Assembly: GCF_900114285.1 (NCBI RefSeq)
Contig: NZ_FOSN01000016.1
Coordinates: forward strand, 21,983 to 85,982
Origin: Methylocapsa palsarum
GTDB lineage: Bacteria; Pseudomonadota; Alphaproteobacteria; Rhizobiales; Beijerinckiaceae
Reading direction: 5' to 3'
DNA length: 64,000 bases
Shown here: positions 30,356-40,316 of the stretch, piece after piece
How the letters are laid out: every line of letters begins with the position of its first letter
Numbering within the stretch: the stretch's first letter is position 1
The notes under the pieces: model-generated
Seen by the model: the letters and a program-made list of their open reading frames with translations, nothing else
Databases searched by the model: none
Told to the model about the DNA's origin: nothing
Made by a program: the position numbers and the translations under genes

Positions 30356-31833
30356 ATGATCTACTTTCGATGCGCACTTTTAGGCATTGCCCTTTTCACG
30401 ACACTCCTGACCTCTACCCTTCCGGCACACGCGACAGAAACGTTCGGCGCGAAAATGCGCAGATTGGCGGCCGCGGCTCAAATTTCAAACTCATTCACAA
30501 ACATGCCCCTGCGCCCCGCTTCCGCATGGATCCCAAATAAGACCTACGCCGTCGGAGAGGCGGCCCAAAACGGCTCAAATCTTTACTTGTGCAGAACTGC
30601 AGGAACGAGCGCAGCCTCGGGAGGTCCGATTGGAACCAGCTACGCCGACATTGGCGACGGCACCGCCGCGTGGGTCTATCTTGGTCCTTCACTTGTCAAC
30701 ACACCGGATCCTGCGGCTCCAACGATTACTAGCGTCTCAACACTGGCGTCCTTGGGCCTGACACAATTTTTCAACCCATTAACCAGTCCTTCCAGCTTTA
30801 ATTTTGGCGGGGGCGCGCCAACTGCGCAGCCGACCGGAAATTCGAGCTTCATCTCCTTTCCAGCCGTTCATTCGATCGCGAATGGGACGGGCGGAAACAT
30901 CGGCTTTAACAATGGCGTCGACAATTTTTTTTGGTCCGCAAGCTTTGTTACGGACGCTCCGATTGTCGCAATCCTCGTGTCTTGGGGAGCAGAGCCCGCA
31001 AACATCATCATAGACGGACGGAAGCTAAGCCCAGGAGGCGTAAAAGGATTGGCCGGCCCATCCTATTTTCTGCTCGACTTTACCAAGGCAGGCAGCCGGA
31101 AACAGCGTACAATCACAATCGAAGATTACGGAAACATCAGATTCGGGGGCGTCAGCGTGGACGCAGCCAGCACTTTACGTGCGCCCTCCACGGTGGACAG
31201 ATTTCGCGTCGCGTTTTTGGGCTCATCAATTGAGACTGGCGGCTATGGCTTCCCTCTGTTCGGCAGCCCCCATGGCCGGTATCAGCATCGAAACTTCTTG
31301 GCTGGTCCGATCCTTGGGTCCTAGGAATTGCTGCGACCGGCTACATAAACAATAATCAAGGCAAGTTTTTTAATTATGAAGGTCATGTTAATGACGCCAT
31401 CCAAATCTCGCCCGATGTCGTTGTTGTAGGCGGTCCCATCAATGATGAAGGTTACGGGGCGACACAGATAACGGCTGCGGCTGTGTCCCTTTTCCGGAAG
31501 CTCCGCTCAGCCCTACCAGCCGTGCCGATCTTAGCGATGGGCACTTTTCCAGGCAGCCGCGGCCCGGATGCCGCCTCCGTCAACAGTGAATTGGCCATAC
31601 AAGCCGCAGTGATGCAACTTAACGATCCTCGCATCTATTTTATCCCGCTGATTTCAGGCCAGGACGGAGCTGTGATCACCGGGACCGGCAGCGTGACAGC
31701 GCCAAAGAATAATGGAAACGGTGATTACTATATTTCTTCGGACGGCACCCACCCGACCCAGCTAGGGACGGACTATGAAGCTGGACAATTCGCAGCCAGG
31801 ATCAAGTCGATTTTTGTGAACAGGGTTTATTAG
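30356..31833 (+). pseudogene. Secreted SGNH/GDSL-type hydrolase, split by a one-base frameshift
   Basis: The ATG at 30356 is preceded by TGGAA and opens a clear signal peptide (cleavage near AHA-TET). The first frame runs to a stop at about 31324 and contains FLGSSIETGG, the block I (Ser) site of SGNH enzymes. The second frame, open through 31833, reads GWSDPWVLGIAATGY, then VVVGGPINDEGYG (block III-like) and SSDGTHPTQLG (Asp/His block V). Adding one C to the C5 run at 31267-31271 fuses both frames into a protein of about 490 residues. It may act on acylated cell-surface or extracellular glycans. The gene is AT-richer than its neighbours and lies after tRNA-Thr, which suggests acquisition. 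Confidence 0.75.
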
Positions 31834-31912
31834 CCGCCTTTTGCGAGGCGTCACCGCGCCGACGGCTGCGCACCGCCCGGGATATAAGGAGGCGTCTCCC
31901 TCGCCTTCCCCC

Positions 31913-32317
31913 TTACCTCACCTTGACCGTCACGACATGGCGTCCGGCGGGCGCGCCATGCTCCCAGGGTCGGGAATAGACGAACATTGCGCGCGCGGCG
32001 CCGGATTTGCGGCCCTCGATCTTGAATTGCGCCACGCCCGGCGCGCCGATCAGCGGAGCGCCGTTCCCGCCGCCAGACTTGAACCCCTCGGCCGAAATGA
32101 CGAGCGCTCTGAGATTCGAGCTTTCCGCTGCGCTGAGGCTCCAGCTGTAGCCGGTGGATGGGTTTTCGGCCAATTCGACGATGGCGGAGCCGCCAATGGT
32201 GAGATCGAGGGTCTCGCCGCTGGTCTGCGCCCTGACGGCGCCGCCACAAACCCCGCGGGCCATTGCGCCAACAAACAGCGCAAAAACAAGACATTGTTGC
32301 AGGCGCGAGACGGCCAT
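31913..32317 (-). CDS. Chagasin-like cysteine-protease inhibitor (I42 family), exported
   Basis: The protein has about 134 residues from ATG 32317 (AGGA nine bases upstream) and begins with a signal peptide ending near VRA-QTS. The three loops of chagasin-type inhibitors are visible: NPSTGYSW (loop BC), the glycine-rich segment with GGGNGAPLIGAPGVAQF (loop DE), and YSRPWE (loop FG). Members bind papain-like cysteine proteases. No such protease is encoded nearby, so the target may be foreign or elsewhere in the genome. The longer frame to 32383 adds a non-signal tail. Confidence 0.8.
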   Translation of the reverse strand: MAVSRLQQCLVFALFVGAMARGVCGGAVRAQTSGETLDLTIGGSAIVELAENPSTGYSWSLSAAESSNLRALVISAEGFKSGGGNGAPLIGAPGVAQFKIEGRKSGAARAMFVYSRPWEHGAPAGRHVVTVKVR

Positions 32318-32488
32318 GGCGAGAAATCCTGCTGAAAACGGTCGATCATAATTGCGCGCCCGGTCCTGCGAACACAACGCCACAACAAGGATTTTCCGCT
32401 CTCATCGAAGTCGCGGGCGAATGCGTTTGGCCGAAAACGCAGGTTCTTTGTCCTTGCATCCCCCGTGACGCCGGCCGAACATTCACAA

Positions 32489-33532
32489 ATGACAAGCAAC
32501 ATGACCACGCCTCTCCCAGATCAGGCGCCCCAAGAGATCGGGCGATCCCGGCGGATCGGGTTTCTGGTCTATCCAGACTGCGAAATTCTCGATGTTTGCG
32601 GACCTCTCGATACGTTTTTCTACGCCGACGCCTGGTTGCCCAGATTCGGGCGAGTCAACGAGCCTGGCTACCATTGCGATATACTCGCCGCGAAGCCGGG
32701 TCCGGTCCGCTCAAGATGCGGCATGGAATTTAACGCGACCCATAGTTTCCATGACTTTGGCGAAAGCCTCGACACTCTGGTTGTCGTTGGCGGCGCGATC
32801 AGCGTCGAAGAAGCCGGTAAAGATCCCGCCATGATCGAATGGGTGCGTTTTATCGCGCCGAAGGCGCGGCGCGTGGCGTCGATTTGCACCGGCGCGCTCA
32901 TTCTCGCGGCGGCGGGCCTTTTGCACCACCGCCGCGTCACGACGCACTGGATGTTCGCCGAGGTCCTGAGCAGCGAATATCCATCGATAGAGGTCGATTC
33001 CAGCCTCCTCTTCGCGCGAGACGGCAACATCTACACTTCGGGCGGGATAACTGCGGGAATCGATCTCGGTCTTGCGATGATCGAAGAAGATCTTGGACGG
33101 GAAATCGCTCTCGCGGTCGCCCGCATGATGGTGGTGTTTCCGCGCCGTCCGGGAGGACAGTCCCAATTCAGCAGCTATATCCAGCATAACACGAAGAACA
33201 GGCCCGACATCATTGAACTTCAGGTCTGGGTCCTTGGACACCCGGGAGAGAATCTCAGCGTGCCCGCGCTCGCGGAACGCATGGCGATGAGCCCGCGCAA
33301 TTTCACTCGGCTGTTCCGGAGCGAGACCGGAGAGACGCCGGCGCAATTCGTCGAGCGCGCGCGGGCGGACGCCGCCCGCTGCAGGCTCGAAACAACCTCC
33401 TTGCCGATTGAAACGATCGCCCTGGAAAGCGGCTTTGGCGGCGCCGAACGCATGCGGCGCACGTTCCAGCGGCTTTTCACCGTCAGTCCGCACGACTACA
33501 GGGCGCGGTTTCGATCCACGCTTCTGAACTGA
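32489..33532 (+). CDS. GlxA-type AraC transcriptional regulator
   Basis: The product has about 347 residues. The N-terminal half is a DJ-1/PfpI-like domain (IGFLVYPDCEILDVCGPLDTF at the start, ASICTGALILAAAGLL with the elbow cysteine, and THWMFAEVL). The C-terminal 100 residues are an AraC helix-turn-helix pair (LAERMAMSPRNFTRLFRSETGETPAQFVE and the second motif at ETIALESGFGGAERMRRTFQR). Such regulators control catabolic or stress genes, often neighbours. Starts at GTG 32465 and ATG 32501 are also possible. It is divergent from the chagasin gene. Confidence 0.88.
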   Translation: MTSNMTTPLPDQAPQEIGRSRRIGFLVYPDCEILDVCGPLDTFFYADAWLPRFGRVNEPGYHCDILAAKPGPVRSRCGMEFNATHSFHDFGESLDTLVVVGGAISVEEAGKDPAMIEWVRFIAPKARRVASICTGALILAAAGLLHHRRVTTHWMFAEVLSSEYPSIEVDSSLLFARDGNIYTSGGITAGIDLGLAMIEEDLGREIALAVARMMVVFPRRPGGQSQFSSYIQHNTKNRPDIIELQVWVLGHPGENLSVPALAERMAMSPRNFTRLFRSETGETPAQFVERARADAARCRLETTSLPIETIALESGFGGAERMRRTFQRLFTVSPHDYRARFRSTLLN

Positions 33533-33649
33533 CCAGGCTGACGCCGACAGTCGGCTCAACACCTGACTCCGCCCCCTACAATTTCTTCATCCGTTTTGAT
33601 GATGCGGCGCCGCGAACTTCCGCAGATGCGCCTATGGGAGAAACACGCC

Positions 33650-34420
33650 ATGAACACGCAAGAAGTGTTTGCCTCTCCGGTCTGTCCGGAAGTGCGCAGG
33701 ATCAAACCGTCCGATCTGACGGACGCCCTACGCGAGGGCGTAACGGATTTTTGGCGCACGCTCGACGTCTTCGCCGACCCCTTCTCGGTCGCGATAATTG
33801 GCGTCCTCTACCCGGCCGTCTGTCTTTACCTGTTGGACGCCCACCCGCAGTTGCTGTTTCCGTTCATGTCTGGTCTCACTTTGATCGGCCCGTTTGCGGC
33901 GACCGGCCTCTACGAGGCGAAACGGCGGCAGGAACTCGGTCTTGACGCATCCCCTGCGGCGCGCGGATCGCCCGCGCTCCCCTCGATCCTGGCTCTCGGG
34001 CTGGCGCTTCTGATCATATTCACGTGCTGGCAAGCTACGGCGGACTCGCTCTACCGCTGGCTGTTTGGTCCCGCGACGCCGATGTCCCTTGGCGGATTCC
34101 TGCGGGAGGTCTTGACGACGTCCCGGGGCTGGACGCTGATTATTCTGGGCAACGCCATCGGCTCGGTTTTCGCCTTCGCGGCGTTGAGCATTAGCGTCAT
34201 CTCTTTCCCGCTTCTTCTCGACCGCAATGTCGGCGAAGCCGTAGCCGTGGAAACTTCGATCCGCGCGGTTATGGCGAACCCTTTAACGATGATGCTCTGG
34301 GGTTTGATCGTCGCGGCGGCGCTGACGATCGGCTTTTCGCTCTGCTTCGTGGGAGCGCTCATCGCCGCGCCAATCCTCGCTTCCGCGAATTGGCGTCTCT
34401 ACCGCAAGACAGTGCAATAA
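33650..34420 (+). CDS. DUF2189 integral membrane protein
   Basis: From ATG 33650 (GGGAG nine bases upstream) the product has 256 residues and five or six hydrophobic helices. VRRIKPSDLTDALREGVTDFW at the start and LIGPFAATGLYEAKRRQELG after the second helix are typical of DUF2189. The function is unknown. In other proteobacteria such genes sit near respiratory or copper-related genes; nothing of that sort is adjacent here. Confidence 0.75.
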   Translation: MNTQEVFASPVCPEVRRIKPSDLTDALREGVTDFWRTLDVFADPFSVAIIGVLYPAVCLYLLDAHPQLLFPFMSGLTLIGPFAATGLYEAKRRQELGLDASPAARGSPALPSILALGLALLIIFTCWQATADSLYRWLFGPATPMSLGGFLREVLTTSRGWTLIILGNAIGSVFAFAALSISVISFPLLLDRNVGEAVAVETSIRAVMANPLTMMLWGLIVAAALTIGFSLCFVGALIAAPILASANWRLYRKTVQ

Positions 34421-34558
34421 GCGCGGCGCCGGCGCTCCGCCGACGACAGACGCAACTCGTTCAGCTCTGTGTTTCCGACACGCTCCGCATCGCCCTTGGC
34501 GGCTCCTTATCCCCCTCAATCGCCACCCTCCAAACGGGGAGCCCATGAACAAAGTCCG

Positions 34559-34674
34559 TAGAGCGCTTTCCGATCGCATGAAGTCATGCGATCGATCAGA
34601 AATTGCTTCAGAATCAAAGGTTTGAGCATAGTCTTGTCGATTGGATTGATTCAATCCGATCGGAATATGCTCCA
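34559..34674 (+). repeat. 116-bp two-hairpin dispersed repeat, copy 2 of 3
   Basis: The copy is about 90% or more identical to copy 1 (18027-18142) and of exactly the same length. Hairpin 1 arms are intact, with the change confined to the loop. Hairpin 2 is nearly intact. It ends 13 bases before the hoxX start, and the AGAGGA ribosome-binding site of hoxX begins right at its edge, so any transcript from upstream would carry the hairpins in the hoxX leader. Confidence 0.9.
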
Positions 34675-34687
34675 GAGGAAAATTGCC

Positions 34688-36541
34688 ATGAAAATCCTTT
34701 TTTTGACCACCGCACACAACAGCCTCAGCCAGCGCCTCTGGATCGAGCTTCGTGAGCGCGGGCGCCGCGTCAGCGTGTGCATCGCTGATTCTTTCGAGGC
34801 GATGGCCGACGCCGTCTCGCGCGAGGATCCAGATCTGATCATTGCGCCGATGCTCAAGATCGCCATTCCAAAAGAGATCTGGTCGCAGCGCCTGTGTCTG
34901 ATCGTGCATCCCGGCGTCATAGGCGATCGCGGCCCCTCCTCGCTCGACTGGGCCATCGCCAACAGGGAAGAGGTCTGGGGCGTCTCGGTCCTTGAAGCGG
35001 CGGAGGATTTCGACGCCGGCGCAATTTGGGCCTCGCACGAATTCGATCTCGAAACCGACCCGCCCGCAAAGAGCAGTCTCTACCGCGGAGCCGTCACCGA
35101 AGCCGCAGTGGCCGGCGTCCTCGAGGCGGTGGCCCGGATCGAGGCGGGCGAGTTTCAATCAGGCTCATGGCGACCACAGGCGCTCTCGAAGGTCAACGGT
35201 CCCTTACGCGGACGCTTGCGGCCGCCGATGCGTCAGGCTGATCGCGTCATTGACTGGGAGAAGGACAACAGCGCGGAGATCGTGCGGAAAATCCGCGCGG
35301 CGGACAGCGCCCCGGGCGTTCTTGGCGAAATTCTCGGAAGAACCTGCTTTCTGTACGGCGCGCATGTGGAAGATCGCCTGAAAGGCCGGCCTGGAGCGGT
35401 GATAGCCCGGCGCGACGGCGCAATCTGCCTCGGCGCCGCCGACGGCGCCGTCTGGATCAGTCATCTGAAAGCCAAACCCGTGTTGAAGGAGCCGGACTGT
35501 CTTCTCCAGGCGGATTTCGGCTGCGAGTTATGCGACGCCGAGGCCTGTCCGGCCGCCGGAATCAAACTGCCCGCGACTCAGGTTCTCGGGCCGCTGGTTC
35601 GCGGCGCGCCGGAGGCTCCCCTTCCCTTCGACGCGCCGGACGACCACCGCACTTTCCGCGAGATCGTCTACACCGAGGACGGCGAGGTCGGAACCCTTTC
35701 GTTCGACTTCTACAACGGAGCGATGAACACTTCGCAATGCGTCCGGCTCCGCGACGCCTTCCTTTACGCCCGCTCGCGCCCGACGCGGGTCATCGTATTG
35801 CTCGGCGGCCGCGATTTCTGGTCGAACGGCATCCACCTCAACGTCATCGAGGCGAACGCCGATCCGGCGCTGGAATCATGGCGGAACATCAACGCGATCG
35901 ACGATCTTATTTTCGAGATCCTCAACACCATGTCTCACTTCGTCATCGCCGGGCTGCGCGGCAATGCGGGGGCCGGCGGCACCATGATGGCGCTTGCGGC
36001 GGACGAGATTTACGCCCGGCCCGGCGTTGTCCTTAACCCGCACTACCGGAGCATGGGCGAATTGTATGGATCGGAATATTGGACCTACACGCTGCCGCGC
36101 CGCGTTGGAGAAAAACGCGCGTTGGAACTGACGCAATCATGCCAGCCGCTAGGCGCGCGCGCCGCCAGGGAGATGGGATTTCTCGACGACGTCTTCGGCG
36201 CGGACGCCGAAGCGTTCGAGGCCGAGGTGAAACGGCGGGCGCTGCGAATGGCGAAAAATCCTGATTTCCGCTCGGCCCTGCGCAAAAAGCACGAACGCCG
36301 CCTCGACGACGAAGCCTGCAAACCTCTCGCCAACTATCGCGCCGAGGAATTGCAGCAGATGCGGGTCAATTTCTTCGGACCGGACCCCGCCTACCACGAA
36401 GCCCGCCGGCGCTTCGTCTACAAGGGCGATTCCCTGCCGCGCGCGGCCTCCCCGCAGCCCTTGAAGGCTGAGAAGTTGTGCTTGCGCGCAGTCGCGGTTG
36501 CCTCCCTACCAAATGACGTAGATTACGCCGCCTCGCTTTAG
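34688..36541 (+). CDS. hoxX: HoxX-type hydrogenase maturation protein (formyltransferase/enoyl-CoA hydratase fusion)
   Basis: The 617-residue protein has two parts. The N-terminal formyl-transfer domain contains HPGVIGDRGPSSLDWA near residue 78. The C-terminal crotonase-fold domain contains GLRGNAGAGGTMMALAADEI and HYRSMGELYGSEYWTY. In aerobic hydrogen oxidisers HoxX makes the carbonyl ligand of the [NiFe]-hydrogenase active site from a formyl group. The start at 34688 has AGAGGA about eight bases upstream. The frame upstream to 34586 only reads through the 116-bp repeat. No hydrogenase structural or hyp genes lie in the window, so the gene is an orphan here. Confidence 0.88.
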   Translation: MKILFLTTAHNSLSQRLWIELRERGRRVSVCIADSFEAMADAVSREDPDLIIAPMLKIAIPKEIWSQRLCLIVHPGVIGDRGPSSLDWAIANREEVWGVSVLEAAEDFDAGAIWASHEFDLETDPPAKSSLYRGAVTEAAVAGVLEAVARIEAGEFQSGSWRPQALSKVNGPLRGRLRPPMRQADRVIDWEKDNSAEIVRKIRAADSAPGVLGEILGRTCFLYGAHVEDRLKGRPGAVIARRDGAICLGAADGAVWISHLKAKPVLKEPDCLLQADFGCELCDAEACPAAGIKLPATQVLGPLVRGAPEAPLPFDAPDDHRTFREIVYTEDGEVGTLSFDFYNGAMNTSQCVRLRDAFLYARSRPTRVIVLLGGRDFWSNGIHLNVIEANADPALESWRNINAIDDLIFEILNTMSHFVIAGLRGNAGAGGTMMALAADEIYARPGVVLNPHYRSMGELYGSEYWTYTLPRRVGEKRALELTQSCQPLGARAAREMGFLDDVFGADAEAFEAEVKRRALRMAKNPDFRSALRKKHERRLDDEACKPLANYRAEELQQMRVNFFGPDPAYHEARRRFVYKGDSLPRAASPQPLKAEKLCLRAVAVASLPNDVDYAASL

Positions 36542-36588
36542 CCGCCGGGCCGATGCCGGGACAGAACGCTTTACGACCGCCGTTTGAC

Positions 36589-36608
36589 ATAGCTTTTTAG
36601 TGAGCTAT
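36589..36608. promoter_or_regulatory. Short palindrome just before the 590-residue unknown gene
   Basis: ATAGCT (36589-36594) and AGCTAT (36603-36608) form an inverted repeat five bases before the ATG at 36613. It directly overlaps a TTGACA hexamer (36584-36589). It could be an operator or a translation-blocking hairpin. No regulator is adjacent. Confidence 0.3.
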
Positions 36609-36612
36609 TGGC

Positions 36613-38385
36613 ATGAAGCCGATCCAAGTCATCGACAAGGCGCGATCGCGCTACAAAACCGATGCGCGCCTCGCGCCATTGCCGGTTTCTTCACTCCCCG
36701 CCGCCAGCGGCGTTGCGAAGCCAAGCGGTCCCAAAGACAGCGACGCGCGATACAGACTGACGCGCGTTCGCACCGCAATCCACATCATTACGGAAAGGCT
36801 CCCCCCCGCCTGGCGCGAGTGGGCCGCTGAATTTTACTTGCGGCGGCGGGACGCTCCTGGCCCAGCAGCCGAACATGTTTTTCAGTATCTTCTCGGCGCC
36901 GCCAAATGGAGGCGAAAATCAGCCCCGCAAAACGAAGGCTCGATCGCAAAAGGAGCTGACCGTTTTTATGAACGGCAGTACAGGCAATATCTCAATCCCA
37001 CAATGGGCGCGTTCGCCATGACCGCCACACGCGTCCTGCTCGCCGCCGGCGGCGCTCCACAGGGCTTATTGTGGCGGCGGCGGCGAAAAACCGGGGCCGC
37101 AATGCTTGAGGAAACCGAAGCCGGCGCGCCCATTTTAGTGATCAGCCGCGAGATTGTGGCTGTTCCCATTGCGCTCCCGTGCCTCGAGACCCACGATGAA
37201 TGCGCGGCGGCGATGCGCTGGCTACGCGGCTACGGAGCGACGCCGAGGCGATATCGCGAGCTGATCGACGGCCAAGCGCTCAATTGCGTCGAACCCAATG
37301 TTCGAGCCTGTGAACAGACCCGTGACGGGGCGCTCCTCATGGTCTTAGGCAATGTGCTCAAGCGCAAAAAGCTGGCCCTCCTTGCTCTGCATCCGTGCGA
37401 TCCCGACGCAATGGGATTGCACATCACGCTATTTGGGACGCAAATCCTCGAACCGAAACGGCTCGCTAGGGAATACGGCCTACCCGCGGGAGCGCTCGCG
37501 ACATATGAAGCGGCCGCATTGCGCCAAGGGAGCCTTCTTATGTTCTGCGTTGGAGCAACAGAAGAAGTTTTTACCCAATGTTCGCAAAACCTCTTTTTCA
37601 AACATCCTCTGGCCGATGATGACTCGCGCAAAAAGGCTATCGCGCCGCAAGCATGGAGCCCTTCGCTTCCCCTAGAGCGTTTGCTGGAGGCCCAGTTCGA
37701 GACCTTTCAGATCACCGTCTCGGCCAGCGGTTTGCCAGGCGCGTCGCCGCGCAATGGAGACCGAGGCGAAGCCGCCTTTGTAACGCGCCGAAGCGGCAAA
37801 ACCTTCATCCTCATTCCGTACTATCCTGGCAATTTCGTCCACGGCCATGCAGCCAAATTGTGGTCAAATCAATATGGATCGTTGATGATCTATGATGATC
37901 ACACCGCGCGCACGGCAGTGACGATAAATGGGCCCTCGCGCGTCCTTTGGCGCGAGACTGTTGAGCGCGACTTCCCGGACATTGCGAGCCGTTCCGCCGC
38001 CACGCCAGGGCGAAGCGGCGATCCTACGCCAAGTCCTGAATACTGGTATCTCCAAGAGGCCGCCGAGCTCGCCCAACAAACCGAGCCGCTTGCCGCTCAT
38101 GCTCTCGATCCGCAAAGACCGACCTGCAGCATCAGCGCGGGAGGACACGCCAAGCACGACAAAAAGCCCACGTATTTCGCGACGATCAGCGAGAAGCCCT
38201 ACGATGTCGCGCGACAGCATGAACGCGAGGCCGCGGGTCGACCAAGGGATCCCGCGGGATTCGAGCATCGTCAATGGGCGCATGCTGTTCAAAGCTGTTT
38301 GGAACAGCGCCGGGCCCATCTGAACGCTTGCCTTGGAGCAGGAGCCTTCAATCCAGCTCCACCACCAGCCCATCCTGCAAGGTGA
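36613..38385 (+). CDS. 590-residue protein of unknown family
   Basis: I do not recognise this protein. It has no signal peptide or clear membrane helix. The first 120 residues are basic and polar. A central alpha/beta-looking region (about 160-360) has several cysteines ([44 protein letters not shown]). A second region near 400-460 has [18 protein letters not shown]. The last 130 residues are low in order and rich in Pro, Ala and His. The codon pattern in the first 400 codons looks coding. The tail overlaps lolD by 38 bases from the opposite side, and a minus-strand frame over 37864-38324 has similar third-base GC, so the true 3' end is uncertain. The gene follows hoxX by 71 bases and may be co-transcribed with it. 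Confidence 0.55.
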   Translation: MKPIQVIDKARSRYKTDARLAPLPVSSLPAASGVAKPSGPKDSDARYRLTRVRTAIHIITERLPPAWREWAAEFYLRRRDAPGPAAEHVFQYLLGAAKWRRKSAPQNEGSIAKGADRFYERQYRQYLNPTMGAFAMTATRVLLAAGGAPQGLLWRRRRKTGAAMLEETEAGAPILVISREIVAVPIALPCLETHDECAAAMRWLRGYGATPRRYRELIDGQALNCVEPNVRACEQTRDGALLMVLGNVLKRKKLALLALHPCDPDAMGLHITLFGTQILEPKRLAREYGLPAGALATYEAAALRQGSLLMFCVGATEEVFTQCSQNLFFKHPLADDDSRKKAIAPQAWSPSLPLERLLEAQFETFQITVSASGLPGASPRNGDRGEAAFVTRRSGKTFILIPYYPGNFVHGHAAKLWSNQYGSLMIYDDHTARTAVTINGPSRVLWRETVERDFPDIASRSAATPGRSGDPTPSPEYWYLQEAAELAQQTEPLAAHALDPQRPTCSISAGGHAKHDKKPTYFATISEKPYDVARQHEREAAGRPRDPAGFEHRQWAHAVQSCLEQRRAHLNACLGAGAFNPAPPPAHPAR

Positions 38386-39046
38386 CGCGGCGGTCCATGC
38401 GCGAGGCGAGCTCCATATTGTGGGTCGCAATCAACGTGGCGAGCCCTGTCGCCCTGACGATGGCGTCGAGCGCCTCGAATACGTGATTGGCGGTTTTCGG
38501 GTCGAGGTTGCCGGTCGGCTCGTCCGCGAGCAGGACGCCCGGCCCGTTGGCGACGGCGCGGGCGATCGCCACCCGCTGCTGTTCGCCGCCGGAGAGTTCC
38601 GCCGGCCTGTGCTTGCCGCGCGCCGCAAGCCCGAGATATTCGAGCAGCTGCGCGGCGCGTTCGCCGGCCTCGCGTTTCGAATATCCCGCGATCATCTGCG
38701 GCAGCATGATGTTCTCGATCGCCGAAAACTCCGGCAGCAGATGGTGGAACTGGTAGACGAACCCGATCTCGTTGCGGCGCAGCGCCGTCCGCTCGTCATC
38801 GGCCATATCCACCGTCGCGAAGCCGCCGACATAGACCTCCCCGGCGTCGGGTTTTTCCAGAAGGCCGGCGACATGCAGAAGCGTCGATTTGCCCGCCCCG
38901 GAGGGCGCGATGAGCGCGACCGACTGGCCCCCCCAGAGCTGGAAATCGGCGCCGCGCAGAATGTCGAGCGAAAACCCCGCCTGATCGTAGCTGCGGCCGA
39001 CTTTCTGAAGGGAGAGCGCAGGGACGGACATTGTTTGTGTGGACAT
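38348..39046 (-). CDS. lolD: Lipoprotein-releasing ABC transporter, ATP-binding protein
   Basis: This 232-residue ATPase has Walker A (PSGAGKST), Q-loop ([10 protein letters not shown]), signature LSGGEQQR, Walker B ([12 protein letters not shown]) and H-loop (ATHNMELA). With the LolC/E permease it frees lipoproteins from the inner membrane for transport to the outer membrane. It lies one base after lolC, in the proS-lolC-lolD order common in Rhizobiales. The [19 protein letters not shown] segment is characteristic of LolD. Confidence 0.93.
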   Translation of the reverse strand: MSTQTMSVPALSLQKVGRSYDQAGFSLDILRGADFQLWGGQSVALIAPSGAGKSTLLHVAGLLEKPDAGEVYVGGFATVDMADDERTALRRNEIGFVYQFHHLLPEFSAIENIMLPQMIAGYSKREAGERAAQLLEYLGLAARGKHRPAELSGGEQQRVAIARAVANGPGVLLADEPTGNLDPKTANHVFEALDAIVRATGLATLIATHNMELASRMDRRVTLQDGLVVELD

Positions 39047-39047
39047 G

Positions 39048-40316
39048 CTATTCGTAACGCAACGCTTCGACCGGATCGAGCTTCGCGGCGCGCCAGGACG
39101 GATAGATCGTCGCCAGGACAGACAATGCGAGAGTCATCGCGACGACGGCGAGGACGTCGCGGGGATCGACCACCGACGGCAGGCGCGACAAAAAATACAG
39201 CTCGGCCGGAAACAGATTGGCGTGAAGCAGCCGGTTGAGAATCTGGCGCACGGCCTCGACATTGGTTGAAATCAGCAGGCCGAGGAGAAATCCCGCGAAG
39301 GTTCCCGCGACCCCGATCGAGGCGCCCGTGATCAGAAAGATGCGCATGATCGCGCCGCGCGACGCCCCCATGGTGCGCAGGATCGCGACGTCCCGGCCCT
39401 TGTCCTTCACCAGCATGATCAGGCCCGAAACGATGTTGAGCGCGGCGACCAGCACGATCAGCGTCAGGATGATGAACATGACGTTGCGCTCGACGTTCAG
39501 GGCGTCGAAAAAGGTTTTGTTGCGCTCGCGCCAGTCGGTCATGATCATCGGCCGCATCACCGATTTCTCGATCTGCGATCGCACCGCGTCGAGTTCCTCC
39601 GGCTTGCGCAGGAAGATCTCGATGACGCTCGCCTCGTTGTCCTTGTTGAAGAACCCCTGCGCTTCCGGCAGGGCCATGTAGACGAACAGACTGTCGAACT
39701 CCGCCATGCCGATCTGGAAGATGGCGGAGACGGGATAGACCTTGCTGCGCGGAGAAACGCCGAACGGCGTCTGCGCGCCGTTTGCGGTCAGGATCTTGAT
39801 CTTGTCGCCGATGCGCAGGCCGAGATTTTCCGCAAGCCTCTGGCCGATGGCGACCCCGCCTCCCGTATCGAACCCGTCGAGCGTCCCGAGTTTGACGTTG
39901 CCGGCGATGCCGGGCAGCCGCTTGATGTCGGCCTCCCTGATCCCGCGAACGAGGGCGAAATTCATGCTGGTCGTCGAGGCCGCGGCCGGCGCCTCGACCA
40001 TTGGAATCACGAGATCGACGCCCGGCGCGGCGGCGACCTCGCGCACCACCTCGTCATAATCGTTGAGCGGAGAATCGGCGGCCTGGAGAAAGATATGGCC
40101 GTTGATGCCGACGATCTTGTCGAGCAATTCCTTGTGGAAGCCGTTCATCACCGACATGACGACGATCAGGGTCGCGACCCCGAGCACGATCCCAAGGAAC
40201 GAGAAACCGGCGATCACCGAGACGAAGCTGGCCTTGCGCCGCGCCCGCAGATAGCGGAAGGCGATCATCCATTCGAAGGGCGCGAACGGGCGCGTGCCGC
40301 CGGTCAGGCTTTCCAT
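39048..40316 (-). CDS. lolC: Lipoprotein-releasing ABC transporter permease (LolC/LolE type)
   Basis: The 422-residue permease has four membrane helices (one near residues 30-52, three in the C-terminal 160 residues) around a large periplasmic domain, the LolCE/MacB plan. [18 protein letters not shown] at the N-terminus and [15 protein letters not shown] helix 1 fit. There is one permease gene, so the complex may be a homodimer, as in other bacteria that lack separate lolC and lolE. Its ATG overlaps the proS stop (TGATG), indicating translational coupling. Confidence 0.92.
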   Translation of the reverse strand: MESLTGGTRPFAPFEWMIAFRYLRARRKASFVSVIAGFSFLGIVLGVATLIVVMSVMNGFHKELLDKIVGINGHIFLQAADSPLNDYDEVVREVAAAPGVDLVIPMVEAPAAASTTSMNFALVRGIREADIKRLPGIAGNVKLGTLDGFDTGGGVAIGQRLAENLGLRIGDKIKILTANGAQTPFGVSPRSKVYPVSAIFQIGMAEFDSLFVYMALPEAQGFFNKDNEASVIEIFLRKPEELDAVRSQIEKSVMRPMIMTDWRERNKTFFDALNVERNVMFIILTLIVLVAALNIVSGLIMLVKDKGRDVAILRTMGASRGAIMRIFLITGASIGVAGTFAGFLLGLLISTNVEAVRQILNRLLHANLFPAELYFLSRLPSVVDPRDVLAVVAMTLALSVLATIYPSWRAAKLDPVEALRYE

